From positions 62,001-126,000 of the forward strand of contig JARGFQ010000004.1 of assembly GCA_029210565.1 (NCBI GenBank): 64,000 nt of DNA, written 5' to 3'. Positions 51,309 to 61,005 of this stretch are shown one piece after another. The position numbers and the translations under genes are program-made. Under the pieces are notes generated by a model. The model saw nothing but the letters and a program-made list of their open reading frames with translations, was not told the origin of the DNA and searched no databases. Each line of letters starts with the position of its first letter. The first letter of the stretch is position 1. The DNA is from Bacteroidales bacterium (GTDB lineage: Bacteria; Bacteroidota; Bacteroidia; Bacteroidales; VadinHA17).

Positions 51309-52151
51309 TCATCCGACTAAAACCAAATATAGATAAACAAGCGGAAATGCTACCACCACGCTGTCAAATCTGTCGAGGAAGCCACCGTGGCCCGGCATTA
51401 CAGTTCCGGAGTCCTTCAGCCCGAGGCTCCTCTTAAGCATCGATTCCAGCAGGTCGCCCAGGGTGCCGGCCACCGACACAATGACGCCAATAATGATCCA
51501 CCCGGCAGTGCCGGCCACCCCCAGCCACCCCGATAACAGACGTGCAACGATCAGTGTCAGTACCAGGCCTCCGACAAAACCCTCCCATGATTTCTTTGGG
51601 GACATACGTTCAAAGAGAGGATGCCGGCCCAGTACTGAGCCAACGAGGTAAGCCCCGGTATCATTGGTCCAGAGCAGCAGGAAGAAGCCTGTCAGTATAA
51701 CCGGTGAGAACTCTGTCCCCTCCATCGGCATCAGGGGCTCGAGACCCGTATGGTTGAAGGCGGCGAATGGGAACATGGATATGGGCACCGCTGTGTAGAG
51801 GAGGGAAAAGAGTGTGTGTGCCAGGGAGTCAAAAGGTCTCTCCTCCTTTCTGAAGAGTTCAATCGCCATCACTGTCACTATCAACGGTATGAGTACAAGA
51901 AATCCCTTCATGGACAGCCATCCCACTGCTATCAATGTTGATGTGACATAGATAATGAAGCCGCTGATGATGCCTGTCACCATCTGGGGACGCACACCTG
52001 TACTCCTGACCAAGATGTAGTACTCGCGCTGTATGCCTGCCATCATCACTGCACCGACGATGAAGAAGGAGACAGGATGGAGCCACAGCCCGCCCAGAAT
52101 AAATATCACTATAAAAGCACCGGTAACGGTTCGCCTTACAAAATTGGTCAC
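51309..52151 (-). CDS. cdsA: Phosphatidate cytidylyltransferase
   Basis: 280 residues with about seven to eight membrane helices. Makes CDP-diacylglycerol from phosphatidate and CTP. The CdsA signature is complete: SMLKRSLGLKDSG then PGHGGFLDRFDS. SPKKSWEGFVGGL is the second conserved block. Sits between the DUF2007 gene (one base) and psd (four bases). Confidence 0.94.
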   Translation of the reverse strand: MTNFVRRTVTGAFIVIFILGGLWLHPVSFFIVGAVMMAGIQREYYILVRSTGVRPQMVTGIISGFIIYVTSTLIAVGWLSMKGFLVLIPLIVTVMAIELFRKEERPFDSLAHTLFSLLYTAVPISMFPFAAFNHTGLEPLMPMEGTEFSPVILTGFFLLLWTNDTGAYLVGSVLGRHPLFERMSPKKSWEGFVGGLVLTLIVARLLSGWLGVAGTAGWIIIGVIVSVAGTLGDLLESMLKRSLGLKDSGTVMPGHGGFLDRFDSVVVAFPLVYLYLVLVG

Positions 52152-52152
52152 C

Positions 52153-52350
52153 TCACAGATCCTTGATTATTTCCTTTGCAGGAAGAACATTATCGCGATG
52201 AACAAAGAGCTCTATCTCTCCTATCCTGTAGATTCTGTCGCGCTTGTCCACGGCAACGGCATCGATTCCATTTGCAAGCAGCCGGTCAACGGCAATCTGG
52301 CTCTTAACGTCGTCTGTGAACCCGGCTATGACAACCCACTCATTCTCCAT
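52153..52350 (-). CDS. DUF2007-like small protein
   Basis: 65 residues resembling the DUF2007 (putative signal-transducing) family, with the pattern GFTDDVKSQIAVDRLLANGI and IELFVHRDN. Function unknown. It overlaps the last 11 bases of ftsH and lies one base from cdsA, so it is probably translated in one coupled row. Confidence 0.65.
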   Translation of the reverse strand: MENEWVVIAGFTDDVKSQIAVDRLLANGIDAVAVDKRDRIYRIGEIELFVHRDNVLPAKEIIKDL

Positions 52351-54514
52351 TGTCCTCTTCTGCTGCTGTGGATTCGCCGGAGGAGCTCTTCCTTACCTCT
52401 TTTTCTTCGCCCGGGGTATCTGCTGCGAACTGCTCCCCGGCAGACCCTTCAATGACTGGTTCTTCCGCGACAGATTTTTTCGTGGCGGGCTCCTTCCCGG
52501 TGTGTTCCTTCCCGACGGGCTTCTCATCTGTCTTCTGTTCCCCGTCACTGCCGGGCTCAGAGAGGTCCCTGGTATGGTCGCCCTTGCGCTTGCCGAAGAT
52601 GCGCTCAAGATCTTCGCTGAAGATAACCTCCTTCTCCAGAAGCTGCTCGGCAAGCTGCTTGAGGCCCTTGATGTTGGCCGAGATCACCTCTTTGGCCTTT
52701 TCATATGACTCCTCGACAATCTTATTGGCCTCGGCGTCTATCAGCTCTGCCGTCCTCTCGCTGTAGGGCTTCGTGAAGCTGTAATCGGATTGTCCCGACG
52801 AGTCGTAGTAGCTCATATGACCTACCTTATCAGACATGCCGAAATATGCAACCATGGCGTAGGCTTGCTTGGTAACCTTTTCCAGGTCATTCAGCGCCCC
52901 GGTTGATATCTTGCCTATTATAATCTCCTCTGAGGCCCTGCCGCCGAGAGCATAGGCAAGTTCGTCGAGTATGTGCTCACGTGTTGATATAGATCTCTCT
53001 TCAGGGAGATACCATGCTGCCCCGAGAGCTTTGCCCCTGGGGATGATTGTAACTTTGAGGAGTGGGCTGGCATGCTCCAGGAGCCAGCTGACCGTGGCAT
53101 GACCCGCCTCATGATAGGCTATCGTCCTCTTCTCCTCCATGGAGATGATCTTGTTCTTCTTCTCCAGGCCTCCTATGATCCTGTCGATGGCGTCGAGGAA
53201 GTCCTGCTTCTCCACCACTGTCTTGTTGCGGCGTGCCGCTATCAGTGCCGCCTCATTGCATACGTTGGCAATATCAGCACCCGAGAATCCCGGCGTCTGT
53301 TTGGCCAGGAAGGCGATGCCAAATCCATCCTCCAGCTTGATGGGACGAAGGTGTACCTTAAAGATAGCCTCGCGCTCCTTCAGATCGGGGAGCTCCACGT
53401 GTATCTGGCGGTCGAAACGGCCGGCGCGAAGCAGCGCCTTGTCGAGTATGTCGGCCCTGTTGGTGGCTGCAAGGATGATGACTCCGCTGTTGGTGCCGAA
53501 GCCATCCATCTCCGTGAGCAGCTGGTTGAGAGTGTTCTCACGTTCGTCATTGGCGCCCATGTTAGGGTTGCGGCCCCGGGCACGTCCAACGGCATCGATC
53601 TCATCAATGAAGACTATACATGGGGCTTTCTCCTTGGCCTGCTTGAAGAGATCCCTCACGCGCGAGGCACCGACGCCGACAAACATCTCGACGAAGTCGG
53701 ATCCGGAGATGGAGAAGAAGGGTACGTTGGCCTCTCCCGCCACCGCCTTGGCGAGCAGCGTCTTGCCGGTCCCCGGGGGTCCCACAAGGAGTGCCCCCTT
53801 GGGGATCTTACCGCCCAGCGAGGTGTACTTCTTCGGGTTCTTGAGGAAGTCAACTATCTCCATCACCTCGGTCTTGGCCTCCTCAAGCCCTGCCACATCA
53901 TTGAAGTTAATCTTGATATGGGTGTCCTTGTCGAAGATCTGCGCCTTTGACTTGCCGACACTGAAGATGTTGCCGGCACCGCCGCCGGCACCGCCGCCGG
54001 CCATCCGTCTCATGAAGTATATCCACAGTGCTGCTATGATCAGAAACGGCAGTATGACTCCGAGGAAGGTGGAGAGATAGTCTTTTCTCTTCTGGTAATC
54101 GAGAAAAATGCGCTCATCCTCGGTGTAGCCCGCTTTCTCCTGCGCCTGGGTGAAAAACTCCTCGAAGAGCTCAACCGTGCCAAAGGTATGATAGTATTGT
54201 GGCTTGGGAGGCTGGAGTCCAAAGCTCCTCTTCTCCGCAAAGTCAGGGTATCGCCCGCTCTTCAGCGACTCAGTATAAAGATAAATCTCAGCCTGCTCCT
54301 CATTGATCACGACCACCCGCTCGATGTCGCGGTTCTTCACCATCTCCTCAATCTGCCGCTGATCAGCCTTCTGGCTATACTTCCCCGAGAAAAATATATT
54401 GACTACGATGAATGACAGTATCAGTATGACAAAAAACCAGCTCGAGCTGAGCCATGATTTGCCGTTCTTCTTGTCATCCTTGTTGGGCCCTGTGGGGGGC
54501 TTGTTCTCTGCCAT
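52340..54514 (-). CDS. ftsH: ATP-dependent zinc metalloprotease FtsH
   Basis: 724 residues. Two N-terminal membrane helices (about 24-44 and 148-168), AAA+ domain with Walker [12 protein letters not shown] and second region of homology, and zinc motif HEAGH. Degrades membrane and some soluble proteins. There is a glycine-rich juxtamembrane insert (GGGAGGGAG) and an acidic, low-complexity tail of about 85 residues (after FGKRKGD) not needed in the core family. Start codon overlaps the rsfS stop (TGATG). Downstream follow DUF2007, cdsA, psd. Confidence 0.96.
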   Translation of the reverse strand: MAENKPPTGPNKDDKKNGKSWLSSSWFFVILILSFIVVNIFFSGKYSQKADQRQIEEMVKNRDIERVVVINEEQAEIYLYTESLKSGRYPDFAEKRSFGLQPPKPQYYHTFGTVELFEEFFTQAQEKAGYTEDERIFLDYQKRKDYLSTFLGVILPFLIIAALWIYFMRRMAGGGAGGGAGNIFSVGKSKAQIFDKDTHIKINFNDVAGLEEAKTEVMEIVDFLKNPKKYTSLGGKIPKGALLVGPPGTGKTLLAKAVAGEANVPFFSISGSDFVEMFVGVGASRVRDLFKQAKEKAPCIVFIDEIDAVGRARGRNPNMGANDERENTLNQLLTEMDGFGTNSGVIILAATNRADILDKALLRAGRFDRQIHVELPDLKEREAIFKVHLRPIKLEDGFGIAFLAKQTPGFSGADIANVCNEAALIAARRNKTVVEKQDFLDAIDRIIGGLEKKNKIISMEEKRTIAYHEAGHATVSWLLEHASPLLKVTIIPRGKALGAAWYLPEERSISTREHILDELAYALGGRASEEIIIGKISTGALNDLEKVTKQAYAMVAYFGMSDKVGHMSYYDSSGQSDYSFTKPYSERTAELIDAEANKIVEESYEKAKEVISANIKGLKQLAEQLLEKEVIFSEDLERIFGKRKGDHTRDLSEPGSDGEQKTDEKPVGKEHTGKEPATKKSVAEEPVIEGSAGEQFAADTPGEEKEVRKSSSGESTAAEEDNGE

Positions 54515-54900
54515 CAGTTACTTTTATTTTCTGAACTGTCCTCAATAATTGTAATATGACCGTCGGCCCATAACGATTCGAGGTCATAAAACTCCCTGTA
54601 GGGCTGCTGAAAAATATGCACCAGAATGTCACCGTAATCGAGAAGAACCCAGAAGCAGTTCTCCTTTCCCTCGATATGATAGGGCTTTATGCCTGTCTCC
54701 TTCCTCACCTCATCCTCAACTGACCAGGCGAGTGCATCCACCTGCCTTGCGGAGGTGGCATGAGTGATTACAAACCAGTCACAAACCCTGTTTTCAATTT
54801 TTCTCAGATCGATAAGCGCCACCTTCTCTCCCTTCTTTCCGAACAATCCCCTGACGATGCTTTCAGTGACCCGGGTGGCCTCTTTTCTGGTTTTTCCCAT
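54514..54900 (-). CDS. rsfS: Ribosomal silencing factor RsfS
   Basis: 128 residues. Binds ribosomal protein uL14 and blocks subunit joining in starvation. Core motifs are DWFVITHATSARQVDAL and FWVLLDYGDILVHIF. The ATG at 54900 (MGKTRKEATRV) is chosen over a longer frame from 54981. Its stop overlaps the ftsH start by one base. Candidate -7 box TAATTTTG lies at 54949-54942. Confidence 0.93.
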   Translation of the reverse strand: MGKTRKEATRVTESIVRGLFGKKGEKVALIDLRKIENRVCDWFVITHATSARQVDALAWSVEDEVRKETGIKPYHIEGKENCFWVLLDYGDILVHIFQQPYREFYDLESLWADGHITIIEDSSENKSN

Positions 54901-54941
54901 CAATAATCTTTTCAGTAATAAACAGTTCCTTTTAACTGGCG

Positions 54942-54949
54942 CAAAATTA
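54942..54949 (-). promoter_or_regulatory. Candidate -7 box for rsfS-ftsH
   Basis: TAATTTTG on the minus strand matches TAnnTTTG, 42 bases before the rsfS start; a -33 TTTG is not at the standard distance. The same region separates the divergent birA gene. Confidence 0.4.
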
Positions 54950-55072
54950 CGAACATTTATCCGTATTTTCGTGCAGCGCAACCCCTTTTATACAATTGTG
55001 GTGCCAATTTGTTCAGCCTGTGGTGCAACCGGCAGTTGTTCCATAAGAGAGTAACAGAAACATCTGATCATC

Positions 55073-55813
55073 ATGATAATAGGATCATCCGTAATCCACC
55101 ATGACAGAGTGTCATCAACAAACAGCGTGGCCTCGGCAATGATGAGGGAGGAGAAGCCGGAGGAGGGAACCGTCATAACAGCCTCACACCAGGAGAGCGG
55201 GAGGGGTCAGGCGGGCAACCGCTGGGAGAGTGAGCCCGGCAAGAACCTGCTGATGAGTGTCATACTCTATCCTGAGATGGTGAAGCCGGAAGAGCAGTTT
55301 GTAATATTACAGTTCGTCTCCCTGGCTGTATGTGACCTTGTTAGCACATATGCTTACGATGTGGCTGTCAAGTGGCCCAATGACATTTATGCCGGGAAAT
55401 ACAAAATTGCAGGCATCCTCATTGAGCACAGCATCATCGGATCCAGGCTGGCGGGCAGTGTGGCGGGCATAGGGCTGAACGTCAACCAGATGGCCTTCAC
55501 CGGCGGCGCCCCCAACCCGGTCTCATTGGCCATGCTGACAGGCAGCAGTCACGACCTGGCGCGCATCACCCGCGAGCTCACAGCACTCCTCGACAGCCGG
55601 TACCGTATGGTCACCGCCGGCGAGTGGTCGCTACTGGCAGAGGAGTATCATAAGGCTCTCTACCGGAGGGGTGAATGGCACAGTTATACCGACAGCAGGG
55701 GTATCTTCAGGGGCATGATAGAGTCGGTCAGGAACGACGGCATGCTGATGATGCGCCGCGAGGATGGCACTCTCAGTGAATATGCCTTCAAAGAGGTCGA
55801 CTACATCCTCTGA
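55073..55813 (+). CDS. birA: Biotin-[acetyl-CoA-carboxylase] ligase
   Basis: 246 residues. Attaches biotin to the carboxyl carrier protein. Catalytic motif GRGQAGNRWESEPGKNLLMS, then VKWPNDIYAGKYKIAGILIE; the C-terminal SH3-like cap covers the last about 50 residues. It lacks the N-terminal repressor HTH of E. coli BirA, i.e. a class I ligase. The final 26 bases overlap the 3' end of the SRPBCC gene on the other strand. Confidence 0.93.
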   Translation: MIIGSSVIHHDRVSSTNSVASAMMREEKPEEGTVITASHQESGRGQAGNRWESEPGKNLLMSVILYPEMVKPEEQFVILQFVSLAVCDLVSTYAYDVAVKWPNDIYAGKYKIAGILIEHSIIGSRLAGSVAGIGLNVNQMAFTGGAPNPVSLAMLTGSSHDLARITRELTALLDSRYRMVTAGEWSLLAEEYHKALYRRGEWHSYTDSRGIFRGMIESVRNDGMLMMRREDGTLSEYAFKEVDYIL

Positions 55814-56225
55814 TCTTGTCGTAGCCACCGTAGCCCTCGATGGCATCAATAAGTTTTTCCAGGTATGTGCCGGCTGAGTCACCCACCAGCATACGCATCA
55901 GGGGATTCAAGTTCAAGCCTGCGGTAATATAGAACGATGATCTGTTCCTTGAGAGAGGCTCTATCACCACCTGCACCGCTATCTTTCCTGTAAAAAGCGT
56001 CTCAGCATTGTAGGTGATCATGGAATGGGGCAGCGCCTCGGAAAGTGATGCCGACACCTTGCCGGCCCTGTCTATCTTAAAACTGCACCGGTCTTCCGTG
56101 GCCTGCCATTCATCCAATAAACCGTTGGGAGTGACCGATTTGAAATTGCGCATGTCAGTGAGAAAAGCATATAGGTCGTCATCACCCACCGGCACCTCTC
56201 CCTTCCTGCTGCTGTATGATGTCAT
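55788..56225 (-). CDS. SRPBCC-fold protein
   Basis: 145 residues, START/SRPBCC-like: a beta-sheet core with the helix-grip pattern (VGDDDLYAFLTDMRNFKSVTP, then SMITYNAETLFTGKIAVQVV). Binds an unknown hydrophobic ligand; the family occurs next to pyrE in Bacteroidota. The end of the protein (EGYGGYDKIRGCSRPL) extends over the end of birA by 26 bases and is partly encoded by a 14-base sequence also found in the pnuC tail. ATG at 56225 preferred; 56234 is possible. Confidence 0.75.
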   Translation of the reverse strand: MTSYSSRKGEVPVGDDDLYAFLTDMRNFKSVTPNGLLDEWQATEDRCSFKIDRAGKVSASLSEALPHSMITYNAETLFTGKIAVQVVIEPLSRNRSSFYITAGLNLNPLMRMLVGDSAGTYLEKLIDAIEGYGGYDKIRGCSRPL

Positions 56226-56291
56226 CGCACTCATCCTTTCGCCTGAATCCCTTTAGTTTTAATCTTAGCCTTCACCCCTTATCCTTTATCC

Positions 56292-56927
56292 TCACCCTCT
56301 CCCCCACTCTGACGGCTCTTTTCTCCACTCCCTTAGGGTCTCCACATCTTCCCCGGAGATATATCCAGAGTCCAGGGCCAAATCTACCAGGACCGAGTAG
56401 TTGCCCAGGGTGTCAAGCCTGCACTCCTCGGCGGCGAAGGCCTCCTCAGCCTTTTTGAATCCATAGGTAAAGATGGCGATCATTCCTTCCACCCTGCATC
56501 CTGCCGCACGCAGGGCCCTGACGGCTCCCAGGCTGCTCCCTCCCGTGGAGATGAGATCCTCGATCACCACCACCCTCTGGCCTTCCGCATAATAACCCTC
56601 TATCTGGTTGCCCAGGCCATGGTCCTTGGCCCCTGACCTCACATAAATGAACGGAAGGCCGAGATCTTCAGCCACCAGCGCGCCGTGGGCTATGGCCCCG
56701 GTGGCAACCCCGGCTATCACTTCAGCGTCAGGGTAGAGCTGCCTGACCTTTGAGGCAAAGGCATCCCTGATGTAACTGCGCACCACGGGGAATGAGAGGG
56801 TCTTTCGGTTGTCACAGTAAATGGGTGACCTCCATCCTGAAGCCCAGGTAAAAGGTTTTGCCGGTTGCAATTTTATTGCTTTAATTTGCAGAAGGTATTC
56901 TGCGGTTTTTTTTGCGGTTTCGTCCAT
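56292..56927 (-). CDS. pyrE: Orotate phosphoribosyltransferase
   Basis: 211 residues. Makes OMP from orotate and PRPP in pyrimidine synthesis. Motifs: SPIYCDNRKTLSFP, RSGAKDHG, and the PRPP loop VVVIEDLISTGGS. The ATG at 56925-56927 directly abuts the opposite-strand ATG of the NUDIX gene at 56928 (CATATG), leaving no spacer. A minus-strand -7-like TATTTTTG at 57001-56994 lies inside the NUDIX coding region. It probably shares a transcript with the SRPBCC gene 66 bases downstream. Confidence 0.93.
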   Translation of the reverse strand: MDETAKKTAEYLLQIKAIKLQPAKPFTWASGWRSPIYCDNRKTLSFPVVRSYIRDAFASKVRQLYPDAEVIAGVATGAIAHGALVAEDLGLPFIYVRSGAKDHGLGNQIEGYYAEGQRVVVIEDLISTGGSSLGAVRALRAAGCRVEGMIAIFTYGFKKAEEAFAAEECRLDTLGNYSVLVDLALDSGYISGEDVETLREWRKEPSEWGRG

Positions 56928-57545
56928 ATGCTGAGATATAAGGTTTACTTTGACAACAGGGTCATCACCCTCTCCCACGAGCCTGACCGGGTGCAAAAAT
57001 ACGCCCTTTTCCATAAATTCGGTGCGAAGGAGGAGCTCTTTGACCAAATATCAGAGTTTGCTGTCAATATTAACATACCCTCACTCAATATTTATTCATC
57101 CGATATCAACAACCTCTGGAGTGTCTTCTCCTCGTGGTTTACCGTCATAGAGGCTGCCGGCGGCCTGGTGGAACATCCTTCGGGGAAGTACCTTTTCATC
57201 ATGCGTTATGGCAGGTGGGACCTCCCGAAAGGCCATTTCGAAGAGGGTGAGACGCCTGAACAGTGTGCCCTCAGGGAGGTGACCGAAGAGTGCAACATCC
57301 GGGGACACAACATCATGGGGGCACTGCCTCCGAGTTACCATACCTATCTGTTCGACAGCAGGCCATATATGAAAAAGACATGGTGGTTCCACATGAGCTA
57401 CAGCGGGGAGATGATAACCGAACCGCAGGCCGAGGAGGGCATCACCCATGCTGAGTGGCTTGAGCCAAAGGAGATCGCCCGCATTAAGGACAACACCTTT
57501 CAATCGTTACTTGATCTTCTGAACTACACCCTGAGAGTCAGGTGA
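56928..57545 (+). CDS. NUDIX hydrolase-like protein
   Basis: 205 residues. An N-terminal domain of about 65 residues precedes the Nudix domain; the Nudix box reads GHFEEGETPEQCALREVTEE then CNI, which keeps all metal-binding Glu residues (the usual G before the final hydrophobic is N). Substrate unknown. The gene touches pyrE at its start and coaD at its end with zero spacing on both sides. Start ATG at 56928 is chosen because the upstream frame would be wholly inside pyrE. Confidence 0.85.
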   Translation: MLRYKVYFDNRVITLSHEPDRVQKYALFHKFGAKEELFDQISEFAVNINIPSLNIYSSDINNLWSVFSSWFTVIEAAGGLVEHPSGKYLFIMRYGRWDLPKGHFEEGETPEQCALREVTEECNIRGHNIMGALPPSYHTYLFDSRPYMKKTWWFHMSYSGEMITEPQAEEGITHAEWLEPKEIARIKDNTFQSLLDLLNYTLRVR

Positions 57546-58022
57546 TTATCTTCCGAGATAATCGGACAGATTAATGGCGGAGGGGACAAACATCGAAGCA
57601 TCGCCCCCGTTCTTGATGATATCACGAACAATGGTGGAGTTGACGGGAGTGTGTTCTGTGCTCGTAAGCAGGAAAACAGTATCTATCTCGGGGGCCATCT
57701 TCCAGTTCATATGGCCCATTGCGCGCTCATACTCGAAGTCGGCGGCGGTACGCAGTCCTCTCAGGATATACCGGGCATTGTGCCTGCGGCAGAATTCGAC
57801 CGTCAGTCCGCTGAAGCGGGTGACCTCCACCCTCTCCTCACCCTCAAACACCTTTGATATCATTTTGAGCCTCATCTCAATGCTGAAAAGGCTGCTCTTC
57901 TCAGCATTCTCACCCACAGCTATTATGACCTTGTCAAATAGCGGCAGCGCTCTTCTTACAAGCGCTTCGTGACCCACGGTAAGAGGGTCGAAAGAGCCCG
58001 GGAAAACAGCTGTTTTGTTCAT
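57546..58022 (-). CDS. coaD: Pantetheine-phosphate adenylyltransferase
   Basis: 158 residues, the standard length. Penultimate step of coenzyme A synthesis. The nucleotidyltransferase motif is PGSFDPLTVGHEALV; RGLRTAADFEYERAMGHMN and the C-terminal NSTIVRDIIKNGGD are conserved. Ends exactly where the convergent NUDIX gene ends. It follows lon by 16 bases in the same direction. Confidence 0.95.
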   Translation of the reverse strand: MNKTAVFPGSFDPLTVGHEALVRRALPLFDKVIIAVGENAEKSSLFSIEMRLKMISKVFEGEERVEVTRFSGLTVEFCRRHNARYILRGLRTAADFEYERAMGHMNWKMAPEIDTVFLLTSTEHTPVNSTIVRDIIKNGGDASMFVPSAINLSDYLGR

Positions 58023-58038
58023 GATTGCATTTTAACGG

Positions 58039-60501
58039 TTAATCGAAATCAATAGTCCTGGCATCAGTCACCTTCTGCCTGAGCAGCACATGGTCAAGCA
58101 CGTCCATGATTGTATCAACATACCTGAACTTCAGTCCGCGGACGTACTTCACCTTTATCTCCTCCACATCCTTGCGGTTCTGTTCCGAGAGAACAATCTC
58201 CCTTATCCCGGCACGCTTGGCTGCCAGTATCTTTTCCTTGATGCCTCCCACCGGGAGCACCTTGCCGCGCAGTGTGATCTCACCGGTCATCGCCACATAT
58301 TTCTTCACCTTACGCTGGGTAAAGGCTGAGGCTATAGATGCTGCCATGGTGATGCCTGCCGACGGGCCGTCCTTGGGGATGGCTCCCTCCGGCACGTGAA
58401 CATGTATGTTCCACTTTTCGGCGAAGGTGTCGGGCAGTGCCAGCATCGAGGCGTGGGCCTTCAGGTATTCCAGGGCTATCACCGCCGATTCCTTCATGAC
58501 ATCGCCCAGGTTGCCGGTGAGGGTGAGGTTGCCCTTGCCCCTGCTCAGTGAGGTCTCCACGAAGAGTATCTCACCGCCGGTGGCTGTCCATGCCAGCCCG
58601 GTGACGACGCCGGCCTGGTCATTGCCGTCATAGATGTCGCGGAGATATTTCGGAGGACCCAGTATCTCAGCCACCTTATCAGCGGTGACTGTGGCTTCGG
58701 GCTTATCCCCGAAGGCTATCTCCCTGGCCCTGTATCTGGTCAGCTTGGCTATCCGCTTGTCGAGCTCCCTGACACCCGACTCGCGGGTGTAACGCTGTAT
58801 CAACTCCTCAATGACATCACCGGGCAGCACGAACTGACCGTTCATGACGCCGTGGGCCTCCAGCTGCTTGGGTATGAGATGCCTGACGGCTATCTCCCTC
58901 TTCTCCTCAACGAGATAACCTGTAAGGGGGATCAGCTCCATCCTGTCGCGCAGGGCGGGACTGACGGTTGAGAGGGTGTTGGCTGTTGCTATGAAGAGCA
59001 CGTTGGAGAGGTCATACTCGAGCTCCAGAAAGTTATCATAGAAATGTGTATTCTGCTCAGGGTCAAGCACCTCCAGAAGGGCGGAGGAGGGGTCGCCCCT
59101 GAAATCCTGTCCCACTTTGTCTATCTCATCGAGGATGAACACGGGGTTGGATGACCCGGCACGGCGTATGTTCTGCACCACCCTGCCCGGCATGGCGCCT
59201 ATGTAAGTCTTGCGGTGTCCGCGTATCTCCGCCTCATCATGCAGTCCGCCCAGCGACATGCGTGCATACTTGCGGTCCAGGGCCCTGGCAACCGACTTGC
59301 CCAGGGAGGTCTTACCCACCCCCGGAGGTCCGTAAAGGCATATTATCGGCGACTTGAGATCACCCTTGAGCTTCAGCACCGCGAGATGCTCAAGTATCCT
59401 CTCCTTCACCTCCTCGAGCCCGTAGTGATCTTCATCAAGCACCCGCTGTGCATTGACGAGGTCGAGATTGTCGACGGTATATTCGTTCCACGGCAGCTCC
59501 AGGAGTGTCTGGATATAGTTGACCTGCACCGAGTATTCCGCGGCGGCAGGGTTGAGCCTCGCAAGTTTGTCGAGCTCACGGGTGAAGACCTTTGCCACAT
59601 CCTCGCTCCACTTCTTCTCCTTACCCCTGGCACGGAAATCCTCCACTTCCTTGTCAACAGGATTGCCTCCCAGCTCATTCTGTATGGTCTTCATCTGCTG
59701 ATGCAGCAGGAACTCACGCTGCTGCTGGTCTATCTCGTATTTGACCTTCGACTGCAGTTCGTTCTTCAGCTCAAGAAGCTGTATCTCCCTCACGAGATGC
59801 TCAAGAAGCCTCATCCCGCGTTCACGGAGAGTAGCCGCTTCAAGCAGCCTCTGTTTGTCATTGACGTTTATCTCGGTATTGGCACAAATATAATTTATAA
59901 GGTAGGTGCTGTTCTCTATGTTCTTAACGGCAAATGAGGCTTCAGGATTGATGTTGGGGTTGAGCTTGACGATCTTCACCGAGAGATCCTTAAGCGATCC
60001 TATGATCACCTCGAAATCCTTCTCATCCTCTCCACCCCTTGCCTCCGGGATAGCCTGCAACTGTACCGTCATGTAGGGTTCGGTGGTGACAACGTTTACA
60101 ACCGAGACTCGTCTGCGTCCCTGTATGATGGCCGTGGTGGTACCGTCAGGCATCTCCAGCAGCTTGACCACCTGGCCCAGGGTGCCGACAACGTTGAGGT
60201 CCTGTATCTGCGGGTCCTCCACCTCTGCATCGAGCTGTGCCACAGCCGCAACGAGCTTGTTGCCCCTGTATGCCTCGCGCACCAGTTGAACCGACTTGGA
60301 GCGACCCACGGCTATGGGTATCACCACACCGGGGAAGAGCACCGTGTTGCGCAGCGGAAGCAAAGGTACCTTTCCCGGTATCTCCACATCCTCAAGCTCA
60401 TGGTCATCACCGTCAGACAGAATGGGAATAATCTCCCTCCCTTCATCAATCAGCTCGTGAAAGCCGACACCGCTCCATTTCCCAAAAGCCTTTTTCTCCA
60501 T
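58039..60501 (-). CDS. lon: ATP-dependent protease Lon
   Basis: 820 residues. N-terminal LON substrate domain (about 45-240), AAA+ domain with Walker A GPPGVGKTSLG and FILDEIDKVG, and serine-lysine protease domain with catalytic Ser in KDGPSAGI and Lys in GGIKEKILAA. Degrades damaged and regulatory proteins. A -7-like TAAATTTG at 60526-60519 lies just upstream; the leader would be about ten bases. Confidence 0.96.
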   Translation of the reverse strand: MEKKAFGKWSGVGFHELIDEGREIIPILSDGDDHELEDVEIPGKVPLLPLRNTVLFPGVVIPIAVGRSKSVQLVREAYRGNKLVAAVAQLDAEVEDPQIQDLNVVGTLGQVVKLLEMPDGTTTAIIQGRRRVSVVNVVTTEPYMTVQLQAIPEARGGEDEKDFEVIIGSLKDLSVKIVKLNPNINPEASFAVKNIENSTYLINYICANTEINVNDKQRLLEAATLRERGMRLLEHLVREIQLLELKNELQSKVKYEIDQQQREFLLHQQMKTIQNELGGNPVDKEVEDFRARGKEKKWSEDVAKVFTRELDKLARLNPAAAEYSVQVNYIQTLLELPWNEYTVDNLDLVNAQRVLDEDHYGLEEVKERILEHLAVLKLKGDLKSPIICLYGPPGVGKTSLGKSVARALDRKYARMSLGGLHDEAEIRGHRKTYIGAMPGRVVQNIRRAGSSNPVFILDEIDKVGQDFRGDPSSALLEVLDPEQNTHFYDNFLELEYDLSNVLFIATANTLSTVSPALRDRMELIPLTGYLVEEKREIAVRHLIPKQLEAHGVMNGQFVLPGDVIEELIQRYTRESGVRELDKRIAKLTRYRAREIAFGDKPEATVTADKVAEILGPPKYLRDIYDGNDQAGVVTGLAWTATGGEILFVETSLSRGKGNLTLTGNLGDVMKESAVIALEYLKAHASMLALPDTFAEKWNIHVHVPEGAIPKDGPSAGITMAASIASAFTQRKVKKYVAMTGEITLRGKVLPVGGIKEKILAAKRAGIREIVLSEQNRKDVEEIKVKYVRGLKFRYVDTIMDVLDHVLLRQKVTDARTIDFD

Positions 60502-60518
60502 AGTCTTTGTAAACGATG

Positions 60519-60526
60519 CAAATTTA
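60519..60526 (-). promoter_or_regulatory. Candidate -7 box for lon
   Basis: TAAATTTG matches TAnnTTTG 18 bases before the ATG at 60501. No -33 TTTG at the standard spacing, so this is partial support. Confidence 0.4.
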
Positions 60527-60591
60527 GTTAAATTATATCACTCCTGTGCATACCACGAGGGGCGGCGTGCGATGAGTGTCACCATTGCAAC

Positions 60592-60622
60592 AAAAAAAAG
60601 GCCGCCTTGTTTAAGGCAGCCT
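60592..60622 (-). terminator. Rho-independent terminator after rpmE2
   Basis: On the minus strand GGCTGCCTT pairs with AAGGCGGCC (one wobble pair) around a four-base loop, followed by a run of eight T. It ends the L31 gene 21 bases after its stop. Confidence 0.85.
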
Positions 60623-60642
60623 CCCTGATGTATAAATATCAT

Positions 60643-60909
60643 CTACTTCGACTTCTTGCCCAGATGGTTCTTGTAACGGTTCATGTACTTGTCAACCCTT
60701 CCTGCAGTGTCAACAAGCTTCATTTTGCCGGTATAGAACGGATGCGAGGTATTTGAAATCTCAAGCTTGATTAGCGGATACTCATTGCCGTCCTCCCATT
60801 TAATTGTATCACGTGACGAAGCGGTTGAACGTGTCATAAAGGAAAAACCGTTTGACATATCCTGAAATACAACCAGCCTGTAATTCTTCGGGTGTATACC
60901 TTCTTTCAT
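60643..60909 (-). CDS. rpmE2: 50S ribosomal protein L31 type B
   Basis: 88 residues, with the type B features: [20 protein letters not shown] and [20 protein letters not shown], and no CxxC zinc pairs. Type B forms often substitute for the zinc L31 under zinc limitation, though here it may be the only copy. It has a textbook Bacteroidota promoter and its own terminator. Confidence 0.95.
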   Translation of the reverse strand: MKEGIHPKNYRLVVFQDMSNGFSFMTRSTASSRDTIKWEDGNEYPLIKLEISNTSHPFYTGKMKLVDTAGRVDKYMNRYKNHLGKKSK

Positions 60910-60957
60910 CTTATGCTATAGTTTGTTACTGTAAAAAATCCCCTTAAAAGCGGAGTG

Positions 60958-60988
60958 CAAAGATAATGAACAATAACCAAATTGCAAA
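60958..60988 (-). promoter_or_regulatory. Bacteroidota-type promoter for rpmE2
   Basis: TTTG at 60988-60985, 19 bases, then TATCTTTG at 60965-60958 on the minus strand. Predicted start near 60951, giving a leader of about 40 bases. Confidence 0.72.
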
Positions 60989-61005
60989 CAGAGATTTAAT
61001 TTTTT

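Noticed and set aside
53072..54080. Long open frames on the plus strand (about 290-310 residues) opposite ftsH
   Set aside because: They are antisense shadows of the well-conserved ftsH coding sequence; their translations show no domain or signal and the GC-rich third positions explain the lack of stops.
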